Source: Microtetraspora sp. NBRC 13810
Lineage (GTDB): Bacteria; Actinomycetota; Actinomycetes; Streptosporangiales; Streptosporangiaceae
DNA: 50,016 nt
Reading direction: 5' to 3'
Assembly (NCBI RefSeq): GCF_030268685.1
Contig: NZ_BSRQ01000035.1
Span: 1-50,016, forward strand
In this document: positions 17,307 through 24,774 of the stretch, piece after piece
Layout of the letters: each line of letters opens with the position of its first letter
Numbering within the stretch: position 1 is the first letter of the stretch
Made by a program: the position numbers and the translations under genes
The notes under the pieces: model-generated
Told to the model about the DNA's origin: nothing
Database searches by the model: none
Seen by the model: the letters and a program-made list of their open reading frames with translations, nothing else

Positions 17307-18299
17307 TCAGGAGTGGACGTGCACCAGTTCGGCGTCTGGGGAGTGCATGAGAAGGCTGTAGTGCTCGCCGAACAGCTTGGCCACCAGTTCGCCGCGGCTG
17401 CTGACATCCACCTTGGCGAAGATCGCTTTGAGGTGGTCGCGCCCGGTATGAGGGGACAGACGCAGCCGTGTGGCGATCTCTGACGTGCCGTGCCCGCGGG
17501 CCACGTACTCGGTGACCTCCCGCTCGCGCGGGGTCAGCGAGTACGCCTCCACGATGAGGGGAACGATCTGTTTCGAAGTCGCCGGTTCCACCACCGCCGA
17601 TACCGGCCCCGGTTTTCCCCGCCGGTCGCGCAACACCGAAGCGCTGATGCTGAACCAGCGTCCGCTGTCGCCGCGGAGCCGTACGACGGCGGGGCCGGAC
17701 TCCCGTTCCGCGGCGACGGCGCGGGCGCGGGCCACCACCGAGTAGATGGGCGTTGTCCGCAGCGAGTTGGCGGGTTTGCCCCAGGAGGTGCCGCACACTT
17801 CGGCGAACCAGCGCTCCGCGTGCGCGTCGGCGAAGGTGACCTGGCCGTCGTCGTCGAACAGGTCGGTTCCCGGCGGCTCGGCGGCTTCGCCGGGTTGTCC
17901 GCGTCCGCTGGTGACGGCCAGGCCCGCCAGGCTCTGCGCGACCCCCGGGGCCAAAGCGGCGATGTGCCGTAGGTCGTGCTCGTTGAAGTGCGGGCGGTCG
18001 GCGCGACGGAACAGATCCAACGCGCCCCACGTGCCGTCACCGATGCGGAAGACGGCGCGCAGGTTGTCGGCGTAGCCCTGCGGACGCATGAACTCCTGGT
18101 AGCGGGCGCTGCGGCCGGGGCTTCCGCCGGTGGCCTGGCCGAGCGTGCCCGCCGCGTGGGCCGAACGCGCCATGTCCCGGAACGCCAGCACGTCCTCGGT
18201 GTGGTACTCGCGGTGCCAATGGGGCTCGCAGTGCACCGGCTCGATGTTCTCCACCCGGATCGGCGTCGTCGGCAGCACGGTGGCCGGATGGGCGGCGTG
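17307..18299 (-). pseudogene. LuxR-family (GAF/PAS-type) transcriptional regulator, N-terminally truncated
   Basis: The C-terminus is a complete LuxR helix-turn-helix (AYSLTPREREVTEYVARGHGTSEIATRLRLSPHTGRDHLKAIF), preceded by a sensor region (WGALDLFRRADRPHFNEHDLRHIAALAPG) and a PAS-like segment. Family members begin about 70 residues earlier. Here the recognisable sequence starts at HPATVLPTTPIRVEN near 18299 and the DNA beyond is antisense to a P450 fragment. The frame stays open to 18539, so a chimeric protein could be made, but the natural N-terminus is lost. No ribosome binding site decides an internal start. Confidence 0.65.
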
Positions 18300-18309
18300 G
18301 GCGGGTACG

Positions 18310-18488
18310 CCTCCGTCCTCCCCGAGCACGTGGCCCGTGGCACCTATACGTACATGCTTCTGAGTGATCCGCCGGACCACACACGGCTGGGCAAGCTGGT
18401 GACCTCGGCATTCACCCGTCGCAGGATCGAGAAGCTGGCACCGGGCATCGAGGCGACGACCGCCCGCCTGCGCCGAGCCGAACGATGA
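18310..18488 (+). pseudogene. Cytochrome P450 fragment
   Basis: The plus strand encodes LPEHVARGTYTYMLLSDPP, then DHTRLGKLVTSAFTRRRIEK and LAPGIEATT, the B'-C helix region of bacterial class I P450s (the family motif is N/S-DPPDHTRLR-LV-AFT-RR). About 55 of roughly 400 residues remain, without the heme-binding cysteine. The left border abuts the truncated LuxR gene and the right end runs into unrelated sequence and a stop at 18486-18488. Confidence 0.7.
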
Positions 18489-18553
18489 CTCGGTGGCGCC
18501 GCCCTGCCCGGCGTGTGCCGGGCGGGTGCGGCCCGGCACGGAGGACGCGATTG

Positions 18554-18937
18554 CTACAGGGGCTTGAGCCGGGTGCGCAGGAGGCAGAACTCGTTGCCTT
18601 CGGGGTCGGCCAGGACGTGCCAGCTTTCTGTGCCGGTCTGGCCGACGTCGACGGGCTTGGCGCCGAGCGCGAGCAGTCGTTCCAGCTCAGCGTCCTGGTC
18701 GCGGTCGGTGGCGTTGACGTCGATGTGCAGCCGGAGCTTTCCCGTCCGGGGGTCATTGGTCGGGCTGAAGACGAGGGTGGGCTGCGGGCCGCCGAACCCG
18801 GCGTCGGGCGGCCCGATCTCGATGCTTCCGTCGTCTTCCCGGCCGAGTTCGACGTAGCCGAGGACCTCGCTCCAGAATGCGGCCAGCCGGTCGGCGTCCG
18901 CGGCGTCGATGACAAGTTCGCTGATTCGGCATGCCAT
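18554..18937 (-). CDS. VOC (glyoxalase/bleomycin-resistance fold) protein
   Basis: A 127-residue protein containing two beta-alpha-beta-beta-beta modules of the vicinal oxygen chelate fold: ELVIDAADADRLAAFWSEVLGY and a C-terminal strand pattern HVLADPEGNEFCLLRTRL. These single-module proteins bind a metal and a small substrate as dimers. The substrate is not predictable. It stands alone. The DPEGNEFC motif is typical of the Glyoxalase_6 subgroup. Confidence 0.85.
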   Translation of the reverse strand: MACRISELVIDAADADRLAAFWSEVLGYVELGREDDGSIEIGPPDAGFGGPQPTLVFSPTNDPRTGKLRLHIDVNATDRDQDAELERLLALGAKPVDVGQTGTESWHVLADPEGNEFCLLRTRLKPL

Positions 18938-19097
18938 GGTCCGTCACTTTACGAGACGACGTGACAGGGGCGCCGTGGACTGCCGGTGAAGGTCACCGGT
19001 CCTCCCCGGCACCGCGTGGTGATCTACCCGTTCATGGCGGATTGTCCGTGTAGTCGCCAGGTATGGTGTGGCGGCAGTGAAGAAGGGGCGTGGCGTG

Positions 19098-20087
19098 ATG
19101 ACGGGGGAAGAAGACTTCGATCGTCGGATCGAACCGTTCCGGACGGAGCTGCTGGAGTACTGCTATCGGATGCTCGGCTCGGCTCACGACGCGGAGGACC
19201 TGGTCCAGGACACGTACCTGAGGGCGTGGCGAGCGCGGGAGCAGTACGACGACACTCGCAGCTCACTGCGCACCTGGCTCTACCGGATCGCGACGAATGT
19301 CTGCCTGACCGCCCTGGAGGTTCGCGGTCATCGGCCGCTGCCGTCGGGGCTGGTGGCCGCGTCGGATCCGCTCGGGCCGCTCGTCCGGGGAGAGCACGCC
19401 TGGCTCCAGCCCCTGCCGGACGCGTTGCTGGACGCGGGCGATCCGGCTGTGGCCGTGATCGACCGCAGCAGCCTGCGCCTGGCGTTCGCCGCCGCCCTGC
19501 AGCACCTGTCGGCGCGTCAGCGCGGTGCGCTGGTCCTGCGTGACGTGCTCGGCTTCTCCGCGGCCGAGGCGGCGGAGGTCCTCGGCACCACCGTCGTGTC
19601 GGTGAACAGCTCCCTGCAGCGGGCGCGTACCCGCCTGAAGGAGGTCGAGGTCCGGCAGGAAGGGGTCAGCGAGCCGTCCGCGGCCGAGCAGCGCGCCTGG
19701 GTCGAACGCTACATGCGGGCGTTCGAGCTCGCCGACGTCGAGGGCCTCAAGCGGCTGCTCACCGAGGACGTGCTCATGGAGATGCCGCCGATGCTCAACT
19801 GGTTCTCCGGCCGCGGCAACTACGGCCTGTTCATGGAGTGGGTCTTCGAGGCGGCCGGGAAGGACTGGCTGCTTCAGGAGGTCGCGGCCAACGGCGGCCA
19901 GCCCGGATTCGCCGCCTATCAGCGCGTCGGTGGCGGATACCGGTTGCACACGCTCCAGATCTTCACCGTCACCGCCGAGGGCATCAGCCGGAATTCGGTG
20001 TTCCAGAGTCCGGAGGTCTTCGCGGCTTTCGGCCTGCCGGCCGGACTCGACGCCCAGGGTCTTCCCCACGTCGGCGGTGACGCTTAG
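19098..20087 (+). CDS. ECF sigma factor with C-terminal SnoaL-like domain (SigX5/TIGR02960 type)
   Basis: A 329-residue factor. Region 2 covers about 10-75 (FRTELLEYCYRMLGSAHDAEDLVQDTYLRAWR), region 4 about 130-180 (LSARQRGALVLRDVLGFSAAEAAEVL), and a SnoaL-like domain about 205-320 (YMRAFELADVEGLKRLLTEDVLMEMPP, TLQIFTV). In this type the C-terminal domain contacts the core sigma and takes the place of a separate anti-sigma factor, so none is expected. ATG at 19098 with GAAGGGG upstream is preferred over GTG at 19068. The SnoaL protein downstream may be a target. Confidence 0.9.
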   Translation: MTGEEDFDRRIEPFRTELLEYCYRMLGSAHDAEDLVQDTYLRAWRAREQYDDTRSSLRTWLYRIATNVCLTALEVRGHRPLPSGLVAASDPLGPLVRGEHAWLQPLPDALLDAGDPAVAVIDRSSLRLAFAAALQHLSARQRGALVLRDVLGFSAAEAAEVLGTTVVSVNSSLQRARTRLKEVEVRQEGVSEPSAAEQRAWVERYMRAFELADVEGLKRLLTEDVLMEMPPMLNWFSGRGNYGLFMEWVFEAAGKDWLLQEVAANGGQPGFAAYQRVGGGYRLHTLQIFTVTAEGISRNSVFQSPEVFAAFGLPAGLDAQGLPHVGGDA

Positions 20088-20218
20088 CCGTAGATCGAAC
20101 GGCAGCCTCTCTCGGCAAGATCTCTTGACCGCGGCGCGATGAGTTCCGACCCCGCCGCCGGTATGTACTGACGAGTTCGCCGGAACACCCCGGGCGAGCC
20201 GATCACAAGGGAGATCCA

Positions 20219-20632
20219 ATGTCGAACGTTCGTGCGGAAGACGAGGCCGCCATCCAGGCCGTGCTGGTTGACTCCTACAAGGCGTGGGAGGCCGGCGACG
20301 CCGACGGCATGGTCGCCAACTACACCGCGGACGCGACCGCCATCATGACCGGCTCGCTCCGCGACAGCCGTGACGTGATCCGTCAGAACATGGCCCTGGG
20401 CTTCGAGGGGCCGCTCAAGGGCAGCTCGACCTACAACAAGCAGCTCAGCATCCGCTTTGTCGGCAGGGACGGCGCGATCGTCATCAGCGAATCCGCCATC
20501 CTGTTCGCCGGTGAGACCGAGGTTCCGGACGACCTGCGCAAGGTGAACGCGACCTGGGTCTTCGAGAAGCGGGACGGCCAGTGGCTGATCGCCGCCTATC
20601 ACAACAGCCCGGTGCTGACGCCCGCGCAGTGA
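20219..20632 (+). CDS. SnoaL/NTF2-fold protein (SgcJ/EcaC-like)
   Basis: A 137-residue single-domain protein of the cone-shaped NTF2 fold: DEAAIQAVLVDSYKAWEAGD, NYTADATAIMTG, then ATWVFEKRDGQWLIAAYHNS. It resembles the SgcJ/EcaC oxidoreductase-annotated family, small pocket proteins of unsettled chemistry that often accompany secondary metabolism or ECF factors. It lies 130 bases after the SigX5-like gene in the same direction, with GGGAG before the ATG. A terminator hairpin follows immediately. Confidence 0.8.
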   Translation: MSNVRAEDEAAIQAVLVDSYKAWEAGDADGMVANYTADATAIMTGSLRDSRDVIRQNMALGFEGPLKGSSTYNKQLSIRFVGRDGAIVISESAILFAGETEVPDDLRKVNATWVFEKRDGQWLIAAYHNSPVLTPAQ

Positions 20633-20648
20633 GCCGCGGCTGCGCGGC
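20633..20648 (+). terminator. GC hairpin after the SnoaL gene
   Basis: GCCGCG-GCTG-CGCGGC is a perfect 6-bp stem with a 4-base loop, beginning at the first base after the TGA. No U-tract follows. Confidence 0.5.
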
Positions 20649-20983
20649 GCGAAATGAGCCCCGGAACGTTCGTTGAGCGTTCCGATCGCCGGCGCAGCCA
20701 CATCGGGTCACTGTTCCGGTGGGACGGCCACCAGCCTCGTCTTCGTCGCGGGAACGCTTCGCGAAGGCGAGGGCGGTGGCCGTACGACTGCGGTGACGGA
20801 GCCGTTGACCAGGTCGGAGGACGCCGGTCGTACCGGGCGAATGGCCCTTCTCACCGCCACCACCCATGGCGCCCTGGCCGCGGCCTGGTCCGACGACCTG
20901 CGCCACCGAACGGTGGCCCTGCTCCTGAACGCACTCCGCACCCGTTGACGTCGCCCCCTGTCACCGTTCGCCGAACTCCCCGG
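20649..20983. other. Spacer with a possible TetR-type C-terminal remnant
   Basis: Contains a second small inverted repeat (GGAACG...CGTTCC near 20660). The plus strand up to 20948 ends with SDDLRHRTVALLLNALRTR, which resembles the tail of a TetR regulator. The upstream part of that frame shows no DNA-binding domain and no ribosome binding site. I regard it as a decayed fragment at most. Confidence 0.3.
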
Positions 20984-21751
20984 CTACCAGTTGAGCTCGG
21001 CCATCAGGAAGGGCTCGCTCTCCGGGGCCTCTTTGCGGGCCCGCAGGATGCGCTCGGCGGGTGCACCGACCGGCACGCGCAGCGGAGGTTCGGGGTGTTC
21101 GATCGTGTCGGCCACCGTGGCGGCCACCTCCTCCGGGGTGACGGACTCGCCACGGATCACATCGAGCGCCTCATACAGCGGGGTGTACGGGTCGTTCTCC
21201 TTCAGGAACACCTTGGCGCGCGCAGGTCCGCCCGTGGCGACCGCACCGGGCTGCACCACGCTCACCTTGACGCCGAAGTGGCCCGTCTCGATGGCGAGCG
21301 TCTCCGCGAGCGCCTCCAGCGCCCATTTGCTGGCGCCGTAGGGGCCGATCATGGGCAGTACCAGCCGCCCCTGGATGCTGGAGACGAAGACGAGGCGGCC
21401 CGCTCCCCTTTCACGCATTGCCGGGAGCACGCCCTGCGCCACCCGCAGCGCGCCCAGGGTGTTGAGCTGGAAGAGCCGTTCGACCTCCGACAGCGGGACG
21501 CTCTCCAGAGGCGCGCGCACCGTCTCGCCGGCATTGCTGACCACCACATCGATGTCACCGGCGTCCTCAATGGCCTGGTCGACGCTTTCCTGGACAGTGA
21601 CGTCGAGGCGCAGGCGCTGGTCGGCAGGCACGCCGGCCAGCGTTTCCGGACGACGGGCGGTGGCGATCACCCGGTGGCCCCGGGCTGACAGTTCGACGGC
21701 GACAGCCCGGCCGATGCCTCGGGAGGCGCCGGTGATGAGCACGGACGACAT
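20984..21751 (-). CDS. Short-chain dehydrogenase/reductase
   Basis: A 255-residue classical SDR. It has the Rossmann motif TGASRGIG (residues 7-14), NAG (VVVSNAGE), the catalytic serine in FVSSIQGR, YGASK with the Tyr-Lys pair, and PGAVATG after the active site. It should oxidise or reduce an alcohol/ketone with NAD(P). The ATG at 21751 has AAGGAG seven bases upstream and follows the monooxygenase gene after 54 bases in the same direction, so the two form an operon. Both are probably repressed by the neighbouring HxlR protein. Confidence 0.9.
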   Translation of the reverse strand: MSSVLITGASRGIGRAVAVELSARGHRVIATARRPETLAGVPADQRLRLDVTVQESVDQAIEDAGDIDVVVSNAGETVRAPLESVPLSEVERLFQLNTLGALRVAQGVLPAMRERGAGRLVFVSSIQGRLVLPMIGPYGASKWALEALAETLAIETGHFGVKVSVVQPGAVATGGPARAKVFLKENDPYTPLYEALDVIRGESVTPEEVAATVADTIEHPEPPLRVPVGAPAERILRARKEAPESEPFLMAELNW

Positions 21752-21805
21752 GAGGGAACTCCTTCCTCGTGAGGTGGTGACTTGTGAGCCGGCCCCGGTC
21801 ACGGC

Positions 21806-22108
21806 TCAGGCGGCGCTGTCGCCGACGACGTTTCCTCTCATGAGCCACGTCGGGCCTTCGGCGTAGGCGCCGGCTTCGGCGAAGAAGGCGCCGAAGTAGG
21901 GGCCGGCGGCGTGCGTGTTGAAGGCGTCGAGGTCCGCGTAGACCTCGTTCAGGTAGAAGAGATCCGGGTTCTTCTCGTCCGCGATGACCTCGAACCGGTG
22001 GGAGCCGGGCTCGTTGGCGACGGAGTCACGCGCGGCCCTCCTGGCCGCCCGGACGAAGTCGTCGCGACGCTCCGGCCGGACGGTGAAGGAGACGAGGAAT
22101 TGGTACAC
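21806..22108 (-). CDS. Antibiotic-biosynthesis-monooxygenase (ABM) domain quinol monooxygenase
   Basis: A 100-residue ferredoxin-like protein, YQFLVSFTVRPERRDDFVRA, with NEPGSHRFEVIADEKNPDLFYLNEVYADLDAF. This is the YgiN-type ABM pattern of cofactor-free quinol/aromatic monooxygenases. GTG at 22108, with GGGGAGG five bases upstream, is chosen because the domain starts there; an ATG at 22129 would overlap the operator-containing leader. It is first in an operon with the SDR and transcribed divergently from the HxlR gene. Two palindromes lie in the shared promoter. Confidence 0.82.
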   Translation of the reverse strand: MYQFLVSFTVRPERRDDFVRAARRAARDSVANEPGSHRFEVIADEKNPDLFYLNEVYADLDAFNTHAAGPYFGAFFAEAGAYAEGPTWLMRGNVVGDSAA

Positions 22109-22133
22109 GGGCGGCCTCCCCAAGCACATGGCC

Positions 22134-22150
22134 AGTTCACTGACTGAACT
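22134..22150. promoter_or_regulatory. HxlR-type operator, copy 1
   Basis: AGTTCACTGACTGAACT is a palindrome (AGTTCA-CTGAC-TGAACT) in the divergent promoter between the monooxygenase and the HxlR regulator. A second copy lies 45 bases away and another pair precedes the NmrA-like gene. Confidence 0.75.
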
Positions 22151-22178
22151 AGCGCTGGTGGGGACCGTAGCACGACCT

Positions 22179-22195
22179 AGTTCACTGAGTGAACT
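22179..22195. promoter_or_regulatory. HxlR-type operator, copy 2
   Basis: AGTTCACTGAGTGAACT is a perfect palindrome around its central base, 45 bases (about four helix turns) from copy 1 and 20 bases before the HxlR start codon, which suggests autoregulation. Confidence 0.75.
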
Positions 22196-22215
22196 GGTGC
22201 AGGTAGAATCGCCGC

Positions 22216-22764
22216 ATGACACTCCCCAGTACCTACGCGGATCGCAACTGCTCGCTGGCGCGAGCGTTGGAGGTCGTCGGAGAGCGGTGGACGCTCCTCA
22301 TCGTCCGCGACGCGTTCTTCGGGGTGCGCCGGTTCGGAGACTTCGCCACCCAGCTCAGGATCCCCCGCGCCGTCCTGACCAACCGGCTCAAGTCCCTCGT
22401 CCAGGAAGGCGTGCTCATACGTGACGAGGACGCGGCCGGAGGCGTCGAGTACCGGCTGACCGCCAAGGGCATCGAACTGTGGCCGGTCGTGCGTGCCCTG
22501 ATGAACTGGGGGGACGCGTTCTACTCCCCGTCCGGCGTGAAGCGGGCCGTCCGCCATGACCAGGACGGAGGTCTTCTCGACCACGAGGGACGCTGCCAGG
22601 ACTGCGGTTCGGTCGTCCCGATCCCGGAGATCCGGATCGAACGCGGCCCCGGGTTCGATCCGGCGGACTCCGAGAGCGACCCCGTGTCCGACGCGATCAA
22701 CACGCCACGACGACTCCTCGAACCGATCATGGCGGTGCGCACGCCACCGGCCGGCCAAGGCTGA
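22216..22764 (+). CDS. HxlR-family transcriptional regulator
   Basis: A 182-residue winged-helix regulator. Cys12 in NCSLARALEVVGERWTLLIV is the conserved N-terminal cysteine that acts as a redox or electrophile sensor in HypR/YodB/QorR proteins. The recognition region is FGDFATQLRIPRAVLTNRLKSL. The C-terminal half is longer than in basic HxlR proteins and includes a CxxC pair (Cys127, Cys130: GRCQDCG), possibly a zinc or second redox site. The surrounding quinol monooxygenase, SDR and NmrA-like genes carry the same operators, so control of a quinone/electrophile response is inferred. Confidence 0.9.
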   Translation: MTLPSTYADRNCSLARALEVVGERWTLLIVRDAFFGVRRFGDFATQLRIPRAVLTNRLKSLVQEGVLIRDEDAAGGVEYRLTAKGIELWPVVRALMNWGDAFYSPSGVKRAVRHDQDGGLLDHEGRCQDCGSVVPIPEIRIERGPGFDPADSESDPVSDAINTPRRLLEPIMAVRTPPAGQG

Positions 22765-22854
22765 CTCACCGCGACGCGCGCCGAGCCCGCGTAAGGTCCG
22801 CCCGAGTCCGCGGATCGACGTACCGGCAGGTGCCGGTCCTGGCCACGGCCGGCG

Positions 22855-23742
22855 TCACCCGGCGGGTGAGGGGGCGTCGGCCCGGAGGTCCGTCGCGATG
22901 GCGGCGAACTCGCCGATCAGGGGGTTGCGGCGGGCGCTGTCCCAGGCCAGGCACACCTGGTTCGGCGGGATGTCGGCAATCGGGACGTAGGTGACGTCCG
23001 GCCGGGTGTAGAAGGTCACCACGGACAGCGGCAGGACGATGACGCCGTGGCCCGCCGCGACGTGTTCGAGCTTCTCCTCCACCGCGTGGAAGACCGGCGC
23101 GGGGCGGCGCGTGCCCGGCCGCCGCAGCTCGGTGGCGATGTCGCGCCATTCGGGAACGGCATCGGGGTTCTGCAGAAGGTGCTCGTCGGCGAGGTCGGCG
23201 ATGCCGATCATGTCCTTACCCGCGAGACGGTGGCCGGCGGGCAGCACGGCGACGCGCGGCTCGGTCAGCAGCGGCCGGACTCTCAGTCCGCGCTGGTCGA
23301 TCGGCAGGCGCACGTAGCCGATGTCCACCCGCCCATCGTGGATGGCCTCGGTCTGGTCGTCCCAGGTCGTGCGCACCACCTCCACGCTCAGCCCGGGGTG
23401 ACGTTCGCGCAGCGCCCGGACCGCCGGAGTGACGATCAGTCCGGGCATGAATCCGACGGTGAAGATGTCGGCGCCGCGCGCGGCGCGGCTGACGCGGCGG
23501 CGCAGCGCCTCGGCCGAGGCCAGCAGCGGGCCGGCGTCGGCGAGCAGTTGCTCGCCTGCGGCGGTGAGTTCGGTGGCCCGCTTGGTACGCACGAAGAGCT
23601 GCGCCTTCAGCTCCTCCTCCAGCACCCGGATCTGGCGGGACAGCACGGGTTGCGCGATGTGCAACGCCTCGGCCGCCCGCCCGAAATGCAGCCGCTCGGC
23701 CACCGCGACGAAGTACCGCAGCTTCCGCAGATCGACGTCCAC
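22855..23742 (-). CDS. LysR-family transcriptional regulator
   Basis: A 295-residue LTTR. The N-terminal helix-turn-helix is LRKLRYFVAVAERLHFGRAA with IAQPVLSRQIRVLEEELKAQLF. The effector domain begins near residue 90 (FTVGFMPGLIVTPAVRALRERHP). GTG at 23742 behind GGAAGGAGG is chosen; the frame remains open far upstream, but that region is antisense to the SDR. It is divergent from the SDR at 23866 with a T-N11-A palindrome between, the standard layout for an LTTR and its target. Confidence 0.92.
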   Translation of the reverse strand: MDVDLRKLRYFVAVAERLHFGRAAEALHIAQPVLSRQIRVLEEELKAQLFVRTKRATELTAAGEQLLADAGPLLASAEALRRRVSRAARGADIFTVGFMPGLIVTPAVRALRERHPGLSVEVVRTTWDDQTEAIHDGRVDIGYVRLPIDQRGLRVRPLLTEPRVAVLPAGHRLAGKDMIGIADLADEHLLQNPDAVPEWRDIATELRRPGTRRPAPVFHAVEEKLEHVAAGHGVIVLPLSVVTFYTRPDVTYVPIADIPPNQVCLAWDSARRNPLIGEFAAIATDLRADAPSPAG

Positions 23743-23763
23743 CAGCGCCTCCTTCCACCTTTG

Positions 23764-23778
23764 ATACCCATAGGGTAT
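23764..23778. promoter_or_regulatory. LysR binding site (T-N11-A palindrome)
   Basis: ATACCC-ATA-GGGTAT is a perfect inverted repeat containing T(23765)-N11-A(23777), the LysR consensus. It lies 22 bases upstream of the lysR start and about 90 bases before the SDR, positioned for autorepression and activation of the SDR. Confidence 0.75.
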
Positions 23779-23865
23779 TACAGGCGGGGTAGAGGGTTTT
23801 GGACGGCGGCGATGGGCCGGGTCCATCGTGGAGACATCCGAATCCCGTCTGTGAAGGGCCGAATC

Positions 23866-24585
23866 ATGGATCTGCAAGGTCAACGCGTCGTCGTGCTCGG
23901 CGGCACCTCGGGCATCGGGCTGGCCACCGCGGAGGCGGCCGCGCGACAGGGCGCCGTGGTCACGGTCGCCTCCAGCCGGCGGGCCAGTGTCGACCACGCG
24001 CTCACCCGGCTGCCCGACCGCTGCGACGGCCGCGTCGTCGATCTCACCGACGCCCAGGCGGTGGGCCGGCTGTTCGACGACCTCGGCGAGTTCACCCACC
24101 TGGTCTACACCGCCGGCGAGCCGCTGAAGCTGATGCCGATGGACACGCTCGACCTGGACGCGGCGTGGAACTTCTTCACACTGCGCTACTTCGGCGCACT
24201 GGGGGCGGTCCGCGCCGTGCTGCCGTACCTGCGCAAGGATGGGTCGGTCACCCTCACCACCGGCACCGCCAAGGACCGGCCGGGCCCGGGCTGGGCGGTC
24301 GCGGCGAGCATCTGCGGCGCCATGGAGTCCCTGACCAAGGCGCTGGCCGTCGAGCTCGCGCCCGTCAGGGTGAACGTCGTGTCGCCCGGCTTCGTACGGT
24401 CCCCGCTGTGGTCCGGGATGGGGGAAGAGGAGCGCGAGCGGATGTACACCGAGGTCGGCGCCGCGATCCCGGTGGGGCGGGTCGGCGAGGTCGAGGACAT
24501 CGCCCGGGCGTACGTGTTCCTGATGACCGAGCCGTTCGCCACCGGGACCGTCCTCACCGTGGACGGCGGGCACATCCTCGTCTGA
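23866..24585 (+). CDS. SDR-family protein lacking the canonical Tyr-Lys pair
   Basis: A 239-residue protein with a Rossmann fold (VVLGGTSGIGLATAEAAARQG), an RRAS loop suited to NADPH, and the C-terminal SDR pattern (VNVVSPGFVRSPLW, TVDGGHILV). Where classical SDRs have YxxxK the sequence is GWAVAASICGAMESLTKAL: aligned on LTKAL, both Tyr and Lys are replaced (Ala and Cys). Such atypical SDRs exist, and the reaction is not predictable. AAGGG precedes the ATG. It is the probable target of the divergent LysR. Confidence 0.85.
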   Translation: MDLQGQRVVVLGGTSGIGLATAEAAARQGAVVTVASSRRASVDHALTRLPDRCDGRVVDLTDAQAVGRLFDDLGEFTHLVYTAGEPLKLMPMDTLDLDAAWNFFTLRYFGALGAVRAVLPYLRKDGSVTLTTGTAKDRPGPGWAVAASICGAMESLTKALAVELAPVRVNVVSPGFVRSPLWSGMGEEERERMYTEVGAAIPVGRVGEVEDIARAYVFLMTEPFATGTVLTVDGGHILV

Positions 24586-24596
24586 CCCGTCTTTCC

Positions 24597-24613
24597 GGTT
24601 CACTCACTGAACC
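24597..24613. promoter_or_regulatory. HxlR-type operator, copy 3
   Basis: GGTTCACTCACTGAACC matches the TTCA-CTnACTGAA core of the two palindromes in the HxlR promoter. Together with copy 4 it lies upstream of the NmrA-like gene. Confidence 0.7.
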
Positions 24614-24640
24614 GGGCGTGCTACGGTGGCCACCAGGGCT

Positions 24641-24657
24641 AGTTCAGTCAGTGAACC
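24641..24657. promoter_or_regulatory. HxlR-type operator, copy 4
   Basis: AGTTCAGTCAGTGAACC lies 44 bases from copy 3, reproducing the 45-base spacing of the pair at 22134/22179. The NmrA-like start codon is about 120 bases downstream. Confidence 0.7.
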
Positions 24658-24774
24658 GGTTATGTCGAGGGACTACACGCCGTTGTGCCGCGTGAACAGG
24701 GCGGCCGCGAGACGCCCCGAAGAAGCGCTGTTCTCCCTTCGACGGCAACCCGTAGTCCTACGAAAGGTGTTCGG

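Noticed and set aside
23743-24603. Extension of the LysR protein to 582 residues
   Set aside because: The open frame is antisense to the SDR at 23866-24585. The LysR start with GGAAGGAGG at 23742 is clear.
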